A stretch of 64,000 nucleotides of DNA from Photobacterium leiognathi (GTDB lineage Bacteria; Pseudomonadota; Gammaproteobacteria; Enterobacterales; Vibrionaceae): the NCBI RefSeq assembly GCF_030685535.1, contig NZ_CP131601.1:2852001-2916000 (forward strand), written 5' to 3'. Each line of letters opens with the position of its first letter. The stretch's first letter is position 1. The notes beneath the pieces were generated by a model, which saw only the letters and a program-made list of their open reading frames with translations, had not been told where the DNA came from and did not search any database. The position numbers were made by a program, and so were the translations under genes. This document shows positions 19,619 through 29,169 of the stretch, in pieces.

Positions 19619-19655
19619 AAAGGCCGAAATGGGTAACCATTTCGGCCTTTTGCTT
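19619..19655 (+). terminator. Terminator of the tRNA-Ile2 transcript
   Basis: A perfect 14-bp stem, AAAGGCCGAAATGG and CCATTTCGGCCTTT, with loop GTAA and a T-rich tail. Confidence 0.93.
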
Positions 19656-20189
19656 TTCTAGTCATATGCCCTTTCGATTCATATCACAAAAGCCATCATT
19701 GTGATTTCATCAATTACTCGCAGTTAACTTAACCACAACAGAAAATATCACGGCACTAAGACAATATTGAATAACCCTTCAAGCCTTGATAAATAACAAT
19801 ACTTTATTTTAATTTTTCAGCATAATCATCATCGTTGCGTCACATTACGATGAGACGATTTAGCCACTTAACTCTAAGTGCAAATAAAAAGAGTTCTGCT
19901 ATAATGTTGCGCTTGTGAATCACGGATTTGATTAAACAGTTTCATATTACTGGCTAAACGCAAGTACCAAGATCTAACCAACGATGAGTAACAATTAAAA
20001 ATTCAGTACCACCACTTTATCAAAGCGCCAACGTTTTTATAAAGTAATGTTTATCGAGTTTTTTATTACAACCATCATATCAACAGTTATCTCATTAAAG
20101 GATGTAGCAATACAGAAATTAGCATGATGATAATCGTTCTATGGTGATAATTTCCCCTTGGGTAAAAGTTCGTCTGGAGAGAACCCTCA
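19656..20189 (+). promoter_or_regulatory. Long non-coding leader region of pykF
   Basis: No credible ORF is seen on either strand. An extended -10 element, TGCTATAAT, lies at 19897-19905 without a good -35; if used, it gives a leader of about 275 bases. The rest is AT-rich. A ribosome site (TCTGGAGAG, 20172-20180) precedes the pykF start. I saw no palindrome that I could assign confidently to Cra/FruR. Confidence 0.45.
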
Positions 20190-21602
20190 ATGAAAAAGAC
20201 CAAGATCGTATGTACGATTGGACCTAAAACTGAATCTGTAGAAATGCTTACTAAACTAGCTAACGCTGGTATGAACGTAATGCGTCTAAACTTCTCACAC
20301 GGTGACTTCGAAGAGCACGGTCAGCGTATCCGCAACCTTCGCGAAGTAATGGCTAATACAGGCAAAGAGCTAGCAATCCTGTTAGATACTAAAGGCCCTG
20401 AAATCCGTACAATCAAACTAGAAGGCGGTCAAGACTTCTCTCTAGTAGCTGGTCAAGAGTTCACTTTCACAACTGACACTTCAGTTGTTGGTAACCAAAA
20501 CCGCGTTGCTGTAACTTACCCTGGTTTCGCTAAAGACCTAACTAAAGGTAACACTATCCTAGTAGACGACGGTCTAATCGAAATGGAAGTGCTTGAAACG
20601 ACTGACACTGAAGTTAAGTGTAAAGTACTTAACAACGGTGACCTAGGTGAAAACAAAGGTGTTAACCTACCAGGTGTTTCTGTAAAACTTCCTGCACTTG
20701 CTGAAAAAGATAAAGCTGATCTTAAGTTCGGTTGTGAGCAAGGCGTTGATTTCGTTGCTGCATCTTTCATCCGTAAAGCAGAAGACGTACAAGAAATCCG
20801 TGCTCTTCTAGCAGCTAACGGCGGCGAAAACATCCAAATCATCTCTAAGATCGAGAACCAAGAAGGTGTTGATAACTTCGACGCTATCCTTGAAGCTTCT
20901 GACGGTATCATGGTTGCTCGTGGTGACCTTGGTGTTGAGATCCCAGTTGAAGAAGTTATCTTCGCTCAGAAGATGATGATCGAGAAATGTAACCGTGCAC
21001 GTAAAGTTGTAATCACTGCAACTCAAATGCTTGACTCTATGATCAAGAACCCACGTCCAACTCGCGCAGAAGCGGGCGACGTTGCTAACGCAATCATGGA
21101 TGGTACTGACGCAGTTATGCTTTCTGGTGAATCAGCGAAGGGTAAATACCCAATCGAAGCTGTAACTATCATGGCTCAAATCTGTGCACGTACCGATGAC
21201 GTTGTTAAGCCTGAGCTAGGTTCTCGCCTAGACAGCCCACGTCTACGTATTACAGAAGCAGTATGTAAAGGTGCAGTAGACACAGCTGAGAAGCTAAATG
21301 CTCCACTGATCATCGTTGCTACTGAAGCTGGTAAGTCTGCACGTTCTGTACGTAAATACTTCCCAACTGCACGCATCCTTGCTGTAACAACAAACACGAA
21401 GACAGCAGCTCAGCTATGTCTATCTAAAGGTGTTACACCTGTTGTTGTTGATTCAATCGAAAGCACTGACGCATTCTACCTACGTGGTAAAGAGCTAGCG
21501 CTTGAGACTGGTCTTGGTGCTAAAGGCGATATCGTTGTTATGGTTTCTGGTGCACTTGTTGCTTCTGGTACTACTAACACTGCATCTGTACACGTACTAT
21601 AA
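20190..21602 (+). CDS. pykF: Pyruvate kinase I (PykF type)
   Basis: Glycolytic enzyme converting phosphoenolpyruvate and ADP to pyruvate and ATP. The 470 residues match the length of E. coli PykF and begin [20 protein letters not shown]. The active-site segment reads [14 protein letters not shown], then [14 protein letters not shown]. The C-terminal allosteric domain is full length, consistent with fructose-1,6-bisphosphate activation. Codon use is strongly biased, as expected for a highly expressed gene. Single-gene unit with a long leader and its own terminator. Confidence 0.97.
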
Positions 21603-21620
21603 TTCGTACTTACAAATGCT

Positions 21621-21648
21621 AAAAAGGAGCCCATGTGGCTCCTTTTTT
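21621..21648 (+). terminator. Intrinsic terminator of pykF
   Basis: AAAAGGAGCC and GGCTCCTTTT around a 5-nt loop, followed by T residues. Confidence 0.92.
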
Positions 21649-21811
21649 ATTAATCTTCCGTTTATCATCTAATTGCATACTTACCTCTTCCGACTTCTCA
21701 GCACCCTTATAAAAATGAGTGATTTATCTTATTTTTTATCATCTTATCGTACTAAGTTAGCAATCACTTATTTGATATCCCTTCTATAAATGACCAAATA
21801 CCATCTAAAAT

Positions 21812-21841
21812 GTTTAAGCAATAAACAAAGCAAGGTATAAT
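21812..21841 (+). promoter_or_regulatory. Candidate promoter of the GntR-family gene
   Basis: TTTAAG (21812-21817), an 18-base spacer and a perfect TATAAT (21836-21841). Apart from this, the 285-base stretch 21649-21933 is AT-rich and without ORFs. Just downstream, CTGTAAAGTTCACTGTACAG (21858-21877) has short inverted ends that could be an operator. Confidence 0.5.
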
Positions 21842-21933
21842 TAGCTTCGACGAACTGTAAAGTTCACTGTACAGCAAAACAAAATCCCAATAACAATAAT
21901 AACGGGATAATAATAAAAATAATGAGGACTCAC

Positions 21934-22587
21934 GTGTCTAGCCCGACTTTAACAAATCAGGTTATGGAAGTAATTCGACAGGACATCTTGCTCGGTAAAC
22001 TCACTCCTGGACAAAAATTGGTTGTAGCTGATCTAAAAGAGCGCTACAACGTTGGTGCATCTCCAATCCGTGAAGCATTAGTGCAATTATCATGGAAAAA
22101 ATACATTAAATTCGCACCGCAAAAAGGCTGCTGGGTAGCCCCTGTCTCTATTGAAGAGCTTCAGGATCTTTTCAGTGCCAATAAAGTAATTTCACGTGAA
22201 CTATTAACGCGTGCAATTACTCATGGTGATGAAGCATGGGAATTAAATATCCTTACGGCTTACCATAAACTCAGCCGAATAGATCCTACATCAGATGAGA
22301 CCGATTTATCAGAATGGGAACAACGCCACTGCGATTTCCATACCGCGATCCTAACCAGTGAGCATTCTCCTGTGATGCTTGATATCTACCACGATATCTA
22401 TGATCAAATTAAGCGCTATCGCCATATTTGGGTCAGTAAAATGCGTCAAGTCGAAGATCGCTACACTGATGAGGGTGAACATGAAGCATTGATGAAGGCC
22501 GTCCTTGCTCGTGATCTTGAGCAAGCGCAAAAGATCATGCATACCCACTTTGAACGTGCGGTAGAAGATATCAAAAATTATCTTTAA
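21934..22587 (+). CDS. GntR-family (FadR/FCD subgroup) transcriptional regulator
   Basis: DNA-binding repressor-type protein. The N-terminal winged helix-turn-helix (about 10-70) contains the GntR signature DLKERYNVGASPIREALVQL. An all-helical FCD-like effector domain follows (about 85-215), with WEQRHCDFHTAI and a conserved C-terminal HFERAVE. GTG 21934 is chosen because TGAGGA lies five bases before it; an ATG four codons upstream (21922) has no ribosome site. About 217 residues. It resembles CsiR-like regulators, but the effector and targets are unknown; it stands alone. Confidence 0.85.
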   Translation: MSSPTLTNQVMEVIRQDILLGKLTPGQKLVVADLKERYNVGASPIREALVQLSWKKYIKFAPQKGCWVAPVSIEELQDLFSANKVISRELLTRAITHGDEAWELNILTAYHKLSRIDPTSDETDLSEWEQRHCDFHTAILTSEHSPVMLDIYHDIYDQIKRYRHIWVSKMRQVEDRYTDEGEHEALMKAVLARDLEQAQKIMHTHFERAVEDIKNYL

Positions 22588-22607
22588 TAGGTTCTGCTTA
22601 AAATAAT

Positions 22608-22639
22608 AAAAAGCTCGCTAAGTGATTAGCGAGCTTTTT
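22608..22639. terminator. Bidirectional terminator downstream of the GntR gene
   Basis: AAAAAGCTCGCTAA and TTAGCGAGCTTTTT form a 14-bp perfect stem with a 4-nt loop. On the minus strand it also terminates the small ORF ending at 22645. Confidence 0.93.
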
Positions 22640-22644
22640 AGATC

Positions 22645-22776
22645 TTACCAACCGAAAATCTCTTTGTGATGGGTATTTAATAGCAAAACCACCAATAAAA
22701 AGTAGATAGCGCTAATTTTAAACCCCAAAATTACCAGAGTGGCTGTGGTTAATCGGACCAAAAATTGCTGCAGCAT
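22645..22776 (-). CDS. Small single-pass membrane protein (43 residues), unknown
   Basis: An ORF of 43 codons that starts MLQQFLVRLTTATLVILGFK and ends NTHHKEIFGW. One hydrophobic helix spans about residues 11-34. AGAGGT lies six bases before the ATG, an optimal ribosome site, and the stop falls five bases before a strong terminator. It lies on the ilvIH strand, but a terminator separates it from ilvH. A plausible promoter (TTGTAA, 16 bases, TAGACT) sits between that terminator and the ORF. I do not recognise the family. The combination of ribosome site, terminator and TM helix makes it more than a chance frame. Confidence 0.65.
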   Translation of the reverse strand: MLQQFLVRLTTATLVILGFKISAIYFLLVVLLLNTHHKEIFGW

Positions 22777-22856
22777 CGCTTACCTCTGTGGCATAGCGCT
22801 TCCCTGCCTTCTGCTCCTTAATTAAGCTTAGTCTATGTTTCTTATAAAACATTACA

Positions 22857-22892
22857 AACAAAAGAGCCGATTGTTGCATCAACAATCGGCTC
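22857..22892 (-). terminator. Intrinsic terminator of ilvIH
   Basis: A perfect 13-bp stem, GAGCCGATTGTTG and CAACAATCGGCTC, with a 3-nt loop. On the minus strand it runs into TTTTGTTTG. Confidence 0.9.
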
Positions 22893-22910
22893 AATATTTA
22901 TCGGCTATGA

Positions 22911-23408
22911 TTATGCTCTTAGTGCTCGCTCACCACGAGCCATACCTACTACACCACTTCTTGCAACTTCAATAATTTCAGTCGCTTCACCTACGGCTTC
23001 AAGAAAAGCATCAAGCTTATCGCCAGTACCAGCAAGTTGAATGGTGTATAGCTTACTCGTCACATCAATGATCTGCCCGCGGAAAATGTCAGCGGTACGC
23101 TTAACTTCAGCGCGAGCAAAACCACTTGCTTTCACTTTCACTAACATCAGTTCACGTTCGACATGTTCTGACTCAGTAACATTACTCACTTTTAAAATGT
23201 CGATCAGCTTATGCAGTTGTTTTTCAATCTGCTCATAAGCCGATTCATTTTTAACATTAGTCGTAATGTTTAAACGAGAAAGCGTTGGATCATCAGTCGG
23301 TGCAACGGTTAATGATTCAATGTTGTAGCCACGCTGAGAAAACAGACCAACCACACGAGACAATGCCCCTGGTTGGTTTTCAAGTAATACTGAAATGATT
23401 CTACGCAT
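22911..23408 (-). CDS. ilvH: Acetolactate synthase small (regulatory) subunit
   Basis: Regulatory subunit of acetohydroxyacid synthase III, conferring valine inhibition on IlvI and raising its activity. The 165 residues begin with an ACT domain ([40 protein letters not shown]) and continue with the C-terminal regulatory domain. The ATG overlaps the ilvI stop codon (TAATG), giving coupled synthesis of the two subunits. Confidence 0.96.
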   Translation of the reverse strand: MRRIISVLLENQPGALSRVVGLFSQRGYNIESLTVAPTDDPTLSRLNITTNVKNESAYEQIEKQLHKLIDILKVSNVTESEHVERELMLVKVKASGFARAEVKRTADIFRGQIIDVTSKLYTIQLAGTGDKLDAFLEAVGEATEIIEVARSGVVGMARGERALRA

Positions 23409-25126
23409 TATGTTCTCTCCGTTTTACTTAGCCACATCTCATTCATTGCACCGCCACGGATCAACATTGGGTACACATGCTCCGTTTCATCGACGCTGAT
23501 ATCGATGAAGACTAATTTATCTTTCAGCGCTAATGCTTTTTCTAATTCACTTTCTAATTTATTCGGATCTGAGATACGTACACCAACATGACCATAGGCT
23601 TCAGCTATCGCGGCAAAATCAGGTACTGAGTCCATGTAAGAGTGAGAATGTCGACCTTGGTAGATCATGTCTTGCCACTGCTTTACCATGCCTAAGAAAC
23701 GGTTATTTAAGTTAATAATTTTAACTGGGATATCATATTGTAGTGCGGTCGATAGCTCTTGAATATTCATCTGAATACTGCCATCCCCTGTTACACACAC
23801 CACTTCTGCATCAGGCAAGGCAAACTTCACTCCCATCGCAGCAGGAAGACCAAATCCCATAGTGCCAAGACCACCTGAATTGATCCAACGACGAGGCTTA
23901 TCAAACGGATAATAGAGAGCCGCAAACATTTGGTGCTGACCTACATCAGAAGTAACATAAGCATCACCATTGGTTAGACGGTGTAGCGCTTCAATCACTT
24001 GTTGTGGCTTAATGCGCTCGTTACTCGTCTCGTAGTTTAAACATTGGCGATCACGCCATGTCGAGATCTCTTGCCACCATTGATCAATAGCTGATTGAGC
24101 GTTGTTCACTTCATGCTCTTTTAACTGCTTGAGCATTTGATTTAAAACTGTATCTGCCGAACCTACGATTGGAATATCAGCAGAAACCGTTTTAGAAATT
24201 GATGAAGGATCAATATCAATATGCATGATGGTCGCATCAGGACAATATTTCTCTAAGTTATTGGTCGTACGATCATCAAAGCGTACACCCACACCAAAGA
24301 TCAGATCTGCATTATGCATCGCCATATTGGCTTCATAAGTCCCGTGCATACCTAACATGCCTAAACACTGTTTATGGGTACCAGGAAACGCACCAAGCCC
24401 CATTAAGGTATTAACCACTGGAATATTTAACGATTCAGCAAGCTCAATCAACTGCTCACTACACGATGACATGATCGCGCCACCACCAACATACAAGACG
24501 GGCTTTTTCGCAGACAGTAATGCTTTTACGCCGCGTTTAATTTGGCCTTTATGACCTTGGGTAGTGGGATTATAAGAGCGAAGGGCAATCGACTCTGGAT
24601 ATTGATAAGGATACGCTTCTGCTGGGTTTAGCATATCTTTTGGAATATCGACTACAACAGGACCAGGACGCCCTGTTGACGCAATGTAGAACGCTTTTTT
24701 AATGATCGCTGGAATATCTTCAGGCTTGGTCACTAAAAAACTGTGTTTCACCACCGGACGTGAGATCCCGACCATATCACATTCTTGGAAAGCATCATTA
24801 CCAATCAAGCTACTCATTACCTGACCGGATAGCACCACCATCGGAATTGAATCCATATAAGCGGTAGCAATACCCGTAATCGCATTGGTTGCGCCAGGCC
24901 CCGATGTGACAAGCACAACACCGACTTCACCCGTTGCACGCGCGTAACCATCTGCCATATGAACAGCAGCTTGTTCATGGCGAACAAGGACGTGTTCAAT
25001 ATCACTTTTCTCGTGAAGGGCATCGTAGATATCAAGAACTGAGCCACCAGGGTAGCCGAATATATGCTTAACGCCTTGATCGATCATAGAACGTACGATC
25101 ATATCAGCGCCGGACAACATCTCCAT
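23408..25126 (-). CDS. ilvI: Acetolactate synthase large (catalytic) subunit
   Basis: ThDP-dependent enzyme that condenses two pyruvates, or pyruvate and 2-oxobutyrate, in valine, leucine and isoleucine synthesis. ATG 25126 ([20 protein letters not shown]) is chosen: GGAG lies upstream, and the 19-codon extension to 25183 is not family-like. 572 residues. The catalytic Glu is in the [18 protein letters not shown] segment (about 50-67). The ThDP/Mg motif [14 protein letters not shown] is near 440. In E. coli ilvIH lies beside leuO; here an acyl-CoA ligase gene and a repeat element intervene. Confidence 0.96.
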   Translation of the reverse strand: MEMLSGADMIVRSMIDQGVKHIFGYPGGSVLDIYDALHEKSDIEHVLVRHEQAAVHMADGYARATGEVGVVLVTSGPGATNAITGIATAYMDSIPMVVLSGQVMSSLIGNDAFQECDMVGISRPVVKHSFLVTKPEDIPAIIKKAFYIASTGRPGPVVVDIPKDMLNPAEAYPYQYPESIALRSYNPTTQGHKGQIKRGVKALLSAKKPVLYVGGGAIMSSCSEQLIELAESLNIPVVNTLMGLGAFPGTHKQCLGMLGMHGTYEANMAMHNADLIFGVGVRFDDRTTNNLEKYCPDATIMHIDIDPSSISKTVSADIPIVGSADTVLNQMLKQLKEHEVNNAQSAIDQWWQEISTWRDRQCLNYETSNERIKPQQVIEALHRLTNGDAYVTSDVGQHQMFAALYYPFDKPRRWINSGGLGTMGFGLPAAMGVKFALPDAEVVCVTGDGSIQMNIQELSTALQYDIPVKIINLNNRFLGMVKQWQDMIYQGRHSHSYMDSVPDFAAIAEAYGHVGVRISDPNKLESELEKALALKDKLVFIDISVDETEHVYPMLIRGGAMNEMWLSKTERT

Positions 25127-25404
25127 ATTTTGTCTCCAGGTCGATGAAACATAGTTAGGGCTTATTTTTAGCCTAATAAACACATGATCTCGTCATGCTA
25201 TGTATGCTGCGTCAAGCCATAACAAAACGCAGTTACCTGTAACAACTTTAACGCTTTTGCAGCATTTAGATCCAGTAGCTAAATAGAGTTTACGGTTAAA
25301 ATCTAACAAATGACTTATTCATAAGTATTTCTACAAACAACCTCTTTTACTGCCATATTAATAACTAGATTATTAACAAGATGCCAAACATGTCACTGCC
25401 GATA

Positions 25405-25433
25405 ATAAAAAAGGAGCCCCAAGAGGCTCCTTA
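25405..25433 (-). terminator. Intrinsic terminator of the acyl-CoA ligase gene
   Basis: AAGGAGCC and GGCTCCTT with a 6-nt loop; on the minus strand it is followed by TTTTTT. Confidence 0.85.
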
Positions 25434-25452
25434 ATTTATTAAAAGTAAAACA

Positions 25453-27276
25453 TTAATCGTCTTTATGAGAGGCCTTTTTATGGCTTTCCTCATACATGCG
25501 CTCAATTTCTTGATGGTAACGATCTTGGATCACTTTACGACGCAGTTTTTGCGTTGGGGTTAATTCACCATGATCCATCGAGAACGATTTAGGTAACAAG
25601 GTAAATTTCTTCACTTGCTCAAAACGCGCTAAATCTTTTTGTAACTCTACCACACGCTTTTCAATCAACTCGACAATTTGGCTATGTTTGATCAGCTCTA
25701 AACGGTCTTTATATTTGATATTCAATTCACGTGCGTGCTCTTCAAGGGTCTCGAAACACGGAACGATAAGTGCAGATACAAACTTACGCGTATCAGCAAT
25801 AACGGCGATTTGTTCGATGAAGTGATCTTTACCAATAGCACCTTCAATCACTTGTGGTGCAATATATTTACCACCTGAAGTCTTCATCAACTCTTTAATA
25901 CGATCGGTGATAAACAAGTTACCTTGCTCATCAATATAGCCCGCATCACCCGTTTTCAAAAAGCCGTCTTCTGTGAAGTTTTTCGCTGTCTCTTCAGGCA
26001 TGTTGTAGTAACCACGCATCACCATTGGACCACGTACTAAGATCTCGTTTTCTTGACCGATCTTCACTTCAGCACCTGGCATTGGCATACCGATGGAATC
26101 AGGGTTATAGCAGCTGTCATCCCAACAAGATACGGTTGCTGTGGTCTCAGTCATGCCATAACCTAGCTTCACATTAATACCGATGGCATGGAAGAAACGA
26201 CCGATACCTGCATCCAGTTTTGCACCACCACATGGCATAAATTTAATGTTCCCACCGAGCACAGCCTGCAGTTTTGATAACACTACTTTCTCAGCTAATG
26301 CGTGAGATTTCTTCAATAACCAAGATGGCTCACGACATTCTTGGCGTGCAACCGACATCTTCGCGCCCATATTAACCGCCCATGTGAAGATCATTTTACG
26401 GTGTAATGGTGCACGAGAAACTTTGTCGTGAATACCGGAGTAAATTTTTTCAAATACGCGTGGTACCGCTGACATGTAATGTGGTTTTACTGTTACTAAC
26501 GCTTCTTTTAGTTTGTTTGTATCTGACAGATAACAGTTCACCACACCACGATGGAGCACATAGAACGTCCATGCTCGCTCAAATACGTGTGATAGCGGTA
26601 AGAAACACAGTGATGTATCGCCTTCATCTAAAGCTAAACGCTGATCGTGCGCTTCAATTTGTGAAGCAATGTTCGCGTAATCTAGCATTACCCCTTTCGG
26701 TGTACCAGTTGTACCCGAGGTGTAAATAAGGGTGATCAGATCATCCATTGCTTGCTCAGCTAAACGGGTATCTAGCTCTTGCTGATACTCTGCGCTTGCT
26801 TGATTAACAAAGTCATTGTAATGACAAGCTAATGGATGCTTAGGAATAACTACATCATCAGATAAAGCGACAATACGCTCTAACTGAGGGCATTGATCTG
26901 CAATTTCGACAGCCGCATCCATTTGCGCCTGCTCGCCAACAAATAAAACTTTTACACTTGCATCTTGCAGAATGTAAGCCGCTTGTTGTGGTGTACTTGT
27001 TGGGTAAATAGGAACAGTAATACAACGATTGTATAAAGTAGCAAAATCAGCCACAGTCCAACGAGGCATATTATTTGAGAAAATACCTACTTTATCTTGA
27101 ACTTGTAGCCCCTGACGCAATAGCGCTAACGCCAATTGCTGAATTTGTTCACCAAAACAATTCCAACTAATATCTTGCCATTCACCATCAACTTGATGAC
27201 GTAATGCTGCCTTTTCGCCTAAACGGGCAATTTGGCTACGAATGCGGTGAACAATATGAAAATCGTGTTGTGCCAT
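25453..27276 (-). CDS. Long-chain acyl-CoA synthetase / AMP-binding ligase (FadD15-like)
   Basis: Adenylate-forming enzyme expected to activate fatty acids as acyl-AMP and transfer them to CoA. Of 607 residues, the ATP-binding signature [16 protein letters not shown] is at about 181-196. Further motifs are [12 protein letters not shown] (about 372-383) and [20 protein letters not shown] around 434-453. The size and the long C-terminal lid match the bacterial long-chain ligase family that resembles eukaryotic ACSLs (FadD15 type), not E. coli FadD. No signal peptide. It stands between ilvIH and leuO on the same strand; substrate unknown. Confidence 0.88.
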   Translation of the reverse strand: MAQHDFHIVHRIRSQIARLGEKAALRHQVDGEWQDISWNCFGEQIQQLALALLRQGLQVQDKVGIFSNNMPRWTVADFATLYNRCITVPIYPTSTPQQAAYILQDASVKVLFVGEQAQMDAAVEIADQCPQLERIVALSDDVVIPKHPLACHYNDFVNQASAEYQQELDTRLAEQAMDDLITLIYTSGTTGTPKGVMLDYANIASQIEAHDQRLALDEGDTSLCFLPLSHVFERAWTFYVLHRGVVNCYLSDTNKLKEALVTVKPHYMSAVPRVFEKIYSGIHDKVSRAPLHRKMIFTWAVNMGAKMSVARQECREPSWLLKKSHALAEKVVLSKLQAVLGGNIKFMPCGGAKLDAGIGRFFHAIGINVKLGYGMTETTATVSCWDDSCYNPDSIGMPMPGAEVKIGQENEILVRGPMVMRGYYNMPEETAKNFTEDGFLKTGDAGYIDEQGNLFITDRIKELMKTSGGKYIAPQVIEGAIGKDHFIEQIAVIADTRKFVSALIVPCFETLEEHARELNIKYKDRLELIKHSQIVELIEKRVVELQKDLARFEQVKKFTLLPKSFSMDHGELTPTQKLRRKVIQDRYHQEIERMYEESHKKASHKDD

Positions 27277-27490
27277 AAGTACTCTATTTTTTTAGCTTAC
27301 ACTTGTAAGCCGATTCGAGGTATGCAGTCTACAATTCAGCCTATAAAAAGCCAACCATAATGCACATAAAAATATCTCTTCTGACGCCTGAACTTTACTC
27401 TACGCCTTGTCAATAAAGGCTATCAAACGACTTTTTGAGCAATTGATAAAAGTGTAAGAATCTATAAATAACATGGACGAACAGCGAAAC

Positions 27491-27522
27491 CTCACACTCA
27501 CACTCACACTCACACTCACACT
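27491..27522 (+). repeat. Hexanucleotide tandem repeat (CTCACA)5
   Basis: Five perfect copies of CTCACA followed by CT. It lies in non-coding DNA between the acyl-CoA ligase gene and leuO, a few bases from a palindromic repeat arm. Such loci often vary in copy number between strains. Confidence 0.9.
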
Positions 27523-27524
27523 TA

Positions 27525-27544
27525 TATACCCAAGTGACTTGGGT
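27525..27544. repeat. Solo copy of the palindromic arm TATACCCAAG...
   Basis: TATACCCAAGTGACTTGGGT is itself a near-perfect palindrome. Its left half, TATACCCAAG, is identical to the ends of the larger element at 27609-27835. Probably a remnant or an alternative terminus of the same repeat family. Confidence 0.7.
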
Positions 27545-27608
27545 TTATTAATAATATTATTATTTCACTTCTCGTATTTACTGCTCTTACCACTACCTTT
27601 AATAGGGA

Positions 27609-27835
27609 TATACCCAAGCGACTTCAATATGCCTGATTCAGAGCGAGGTCACTTATTCCAAGTTGTCTGACGCAAGAAGTCGGCTCAGTGACACGATCCC
27701 AAAGGGCGAGCGTCCTTAGCTCTCAGACTTTGTTAACGATTCTCAATGTAGAACCACTATATCTACGAATCGTTGCCGCGCCTGAGAACTAAGGTCATCT
27801 CGCTGAACACTGCACCTTGAAGTTACTTGGGTATA
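27609..27835. mobile_element. 227-bp palindromic repeat element (MITE-like), non-coding
   Basis: The two 24-base ends are inverted copies matching at about 20 of 24 positions: TATACCCAAGCGACTTCAAT at 27609 and, read on the other strand from 27835, TATACCCAAGTAACTTCAAG. Inside is a second inverted pair: CCTTAGCTCTCAG (27714-27726) with CTGAGAACTAAGG (27782-27794), and AACGATTC (27735-27742) with GAATCGTT (27667+100 to 27774). No ORF for a transposase is present. The structure suggests a mobilised non-autonomous element, a MITE or a large bacterial palindromic repeat. Genome-wide copies would be needed to prove mobility. With the two repeats above, it accounts for most of the gap 27277-27888. 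Confidence 0.7.
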
Positions 27836-27866
27836 TAAGAAAAAAGGCCAGCAACTTAGCTGACCT
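27836..27866 (-). terminator. Intrinsic terminator of leuO
   Basis: AGGCCAGC and GCTGACCT with a 6-nt loop; the minus strand continues into TTTTTTCTTA. Confidence 0.8.
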
Positions 27867-27888
27867 CTCTTTCAATGATGCTTATTGA

Positions 27889-28845
27889 TTACTGGGCTAG
27901 ATTGCCACAGATAGCCATTAATTGATCACGCATCCAAATGTTACCTTTGTCTTTTTGGGTTGATTCATGCCAACTTAGGTAACCGCTGATCTTGTTGTTC
28001 GCAAATGGTAGCTCTAATACCTTTAATTGTAGGTTATCAGCCACAGATTCCGCTAACCAACGAGGTGCTACCGCAATCAGCTCAGATTGACCAACAACGT
28101 ACATAATGTTGCTCAAGCTTGCACCGTGGTATGCTTCGTTGTAATTCACTGTTTGATTGTAAATATGATCAGAGAAACTTTTCACTTCTGGTACATTTTT
28201 AAGTACCGCGTGCATTTCATGGTTAAACTCTGATTCTGAAATGCTATCACCTAAACGCGGGTGCTTATCTGATGCTATAACCACTAACTCATCGCTAAAC
28301 AATTCTGTGCTACAAAAACCTTGCTCATCAAAGCGCACATAATCAATAACAAAATCGATTTCCTGATAACGCAATTTTTGCGCTAAATCCACTTCAAATT
28401 CTGCTTCAAGTTGTACACGCAAGTTCGGTGCTTGCGCTCTCATTTCTGTCAAAATTTGAGGTGCAAAACGCATGTCAGAAGGGCTACAAATAGCAAGCTT
28501 AAATGAGCGGCTCGATGTCTGAGGACTAAAGATAGAGCACGGCAATTCATTCTTCACTAATTGCAACGCTTGGCGTAGTGGACCAAACAGTTGTTTTGCT
28601 CGTTGAGTAGGTTGAATACCACGACCATGGCGAATAAAAAGTTCATCATTGAACATAACTTTCAGGCGAGCAACAGCATTACTTACAGCAGGTTGTGACA
28701 TACCCAAATTATGTGCAGCACGAGTGATATTTTGCTCTTGCATCACGGCATCAAAAACCGTCAATAAGTTAAGATCAACACTGCGTAATGTAGATTCCAT
28801 TGAGTAATTTTCTGCTGGGTAAACTGTAGATGTCTTACGTGTCAT
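27889..28845 (-). CDS. leuO: LysR-family transcriptional regulator LeuO
   Basis: LysR-type pleiotropic regulator and H-NS antagonist in enterobacteria; in vibrios linked to stress and virulence control. The N-terminal winged helix is almost word-for-word E. coli LeuO: VDLNLLTVFDAVMQEQNITR, then GMSQPAVSNAVARLKVMFND. The C-terminal effector domain covers about 105-318. The frame opens with MTRKTSTVYPAENYS before METs at residue 16; the first ATG is kept, without strong evidence. Here two genes separate it from leuL, unlike E. coli where leuO adjoins leuL. Confidence 0.94.
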   Translation of the reverse strand: MTRKTSTVYPAENYSMESTLRSVDLNLLTVFDAVMQEQNITRAAHNLGMSQPAVSNAVARLKVMFNDELFIRHGRGIQPTQRAKQLFGPLRQALQLVKNELPCSIFSPQTSSRSFKLAICSPSDMRFAPQILTEMRAQAPNLRVQLEAEFEVDLAQKLRYQEIDFVIDYVRFDEQGFCSTELFSDELVVIASDKHPRLGDSISESEFNHEMHAVLKNVPEVKSFSDHIYNQTVNYNEAYHGASLSNIMYVVGQSELIAVAPRWLAESVADNLQLKVLELPFANNKISGYLSWHESTQKDKGNIWMRDQLMAICGNLAQ

Positions 28846-29169
28846 GTTATGCCTCTAATTATTAATTTATAGGCATATCCGTTATGCCAGCAGTAACTTA
28901 GAAGCCTAACGCTAACTTCTAGTGTTACCCCCCTAAACTCGGGATGAGACAAGTATTATCCAAACCGATTGACGAGACTAATAATAGAAAATAAGCGATC
29001 ATGAAGATTGTATGAATTGATGAGCATTCAGAAAATAAAACAATTAAAATCAAATAGATAATTAACACATAAAATAAATGAAAAAATATATAAATAAAAA
29101 TTTAGATCGTTTTTTAATATAAAACATCACCACCGATTCAAGAATAATCAGTATTCTAAGGTAATTAAT
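28846..29169. other. AT-rich non-coding region upstream of leuO
   Basis: About 320 bases, very AT-rich (long A/T tracts at 29020-29130), without any ORF that I would call. This composition fits an H-NS/LeuO-type regulatory region, but no specific site is assigned. The gene on its far side (glycosyltransferase) ends here, so it probably holds the leuO promoter. Confidence 0.4.

Noticed and set aside
19429..19665. 78-codon minus-strand ORF
   Set aside because: It is antisense to tRNA-Ile2 and its two terminators. The encoded text (PDLNWGPSDYESPALTTELR) is the well-known artefact produced by reading a tRNA gene backwards.
19656..20189. Small genes in the pykF leader region
   Set aside because: Only frames of up to about 22 codons are found, one of them overlapping the extended -10 element; none has a ribosome site.
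26406..26729. 107-codon plus-strand ORF
   Set aside because: Antisense shadow within the acyl-CoA ligase gene.
27473..27670. 65-codon plus-strand ORF with LTLTLTLTL
   Set aside because: It consists of the CTCACA repeat, the palindromic arms and AT-rich filler, has no ribosome site, and runs into the mobile-element-like repeat.
27491..27835. Possible CRISPR-like array
   Set aside because: The tandem CTCACA units have no spacers, and the larger repeats are inverted rather than direct; no cas genes are present.
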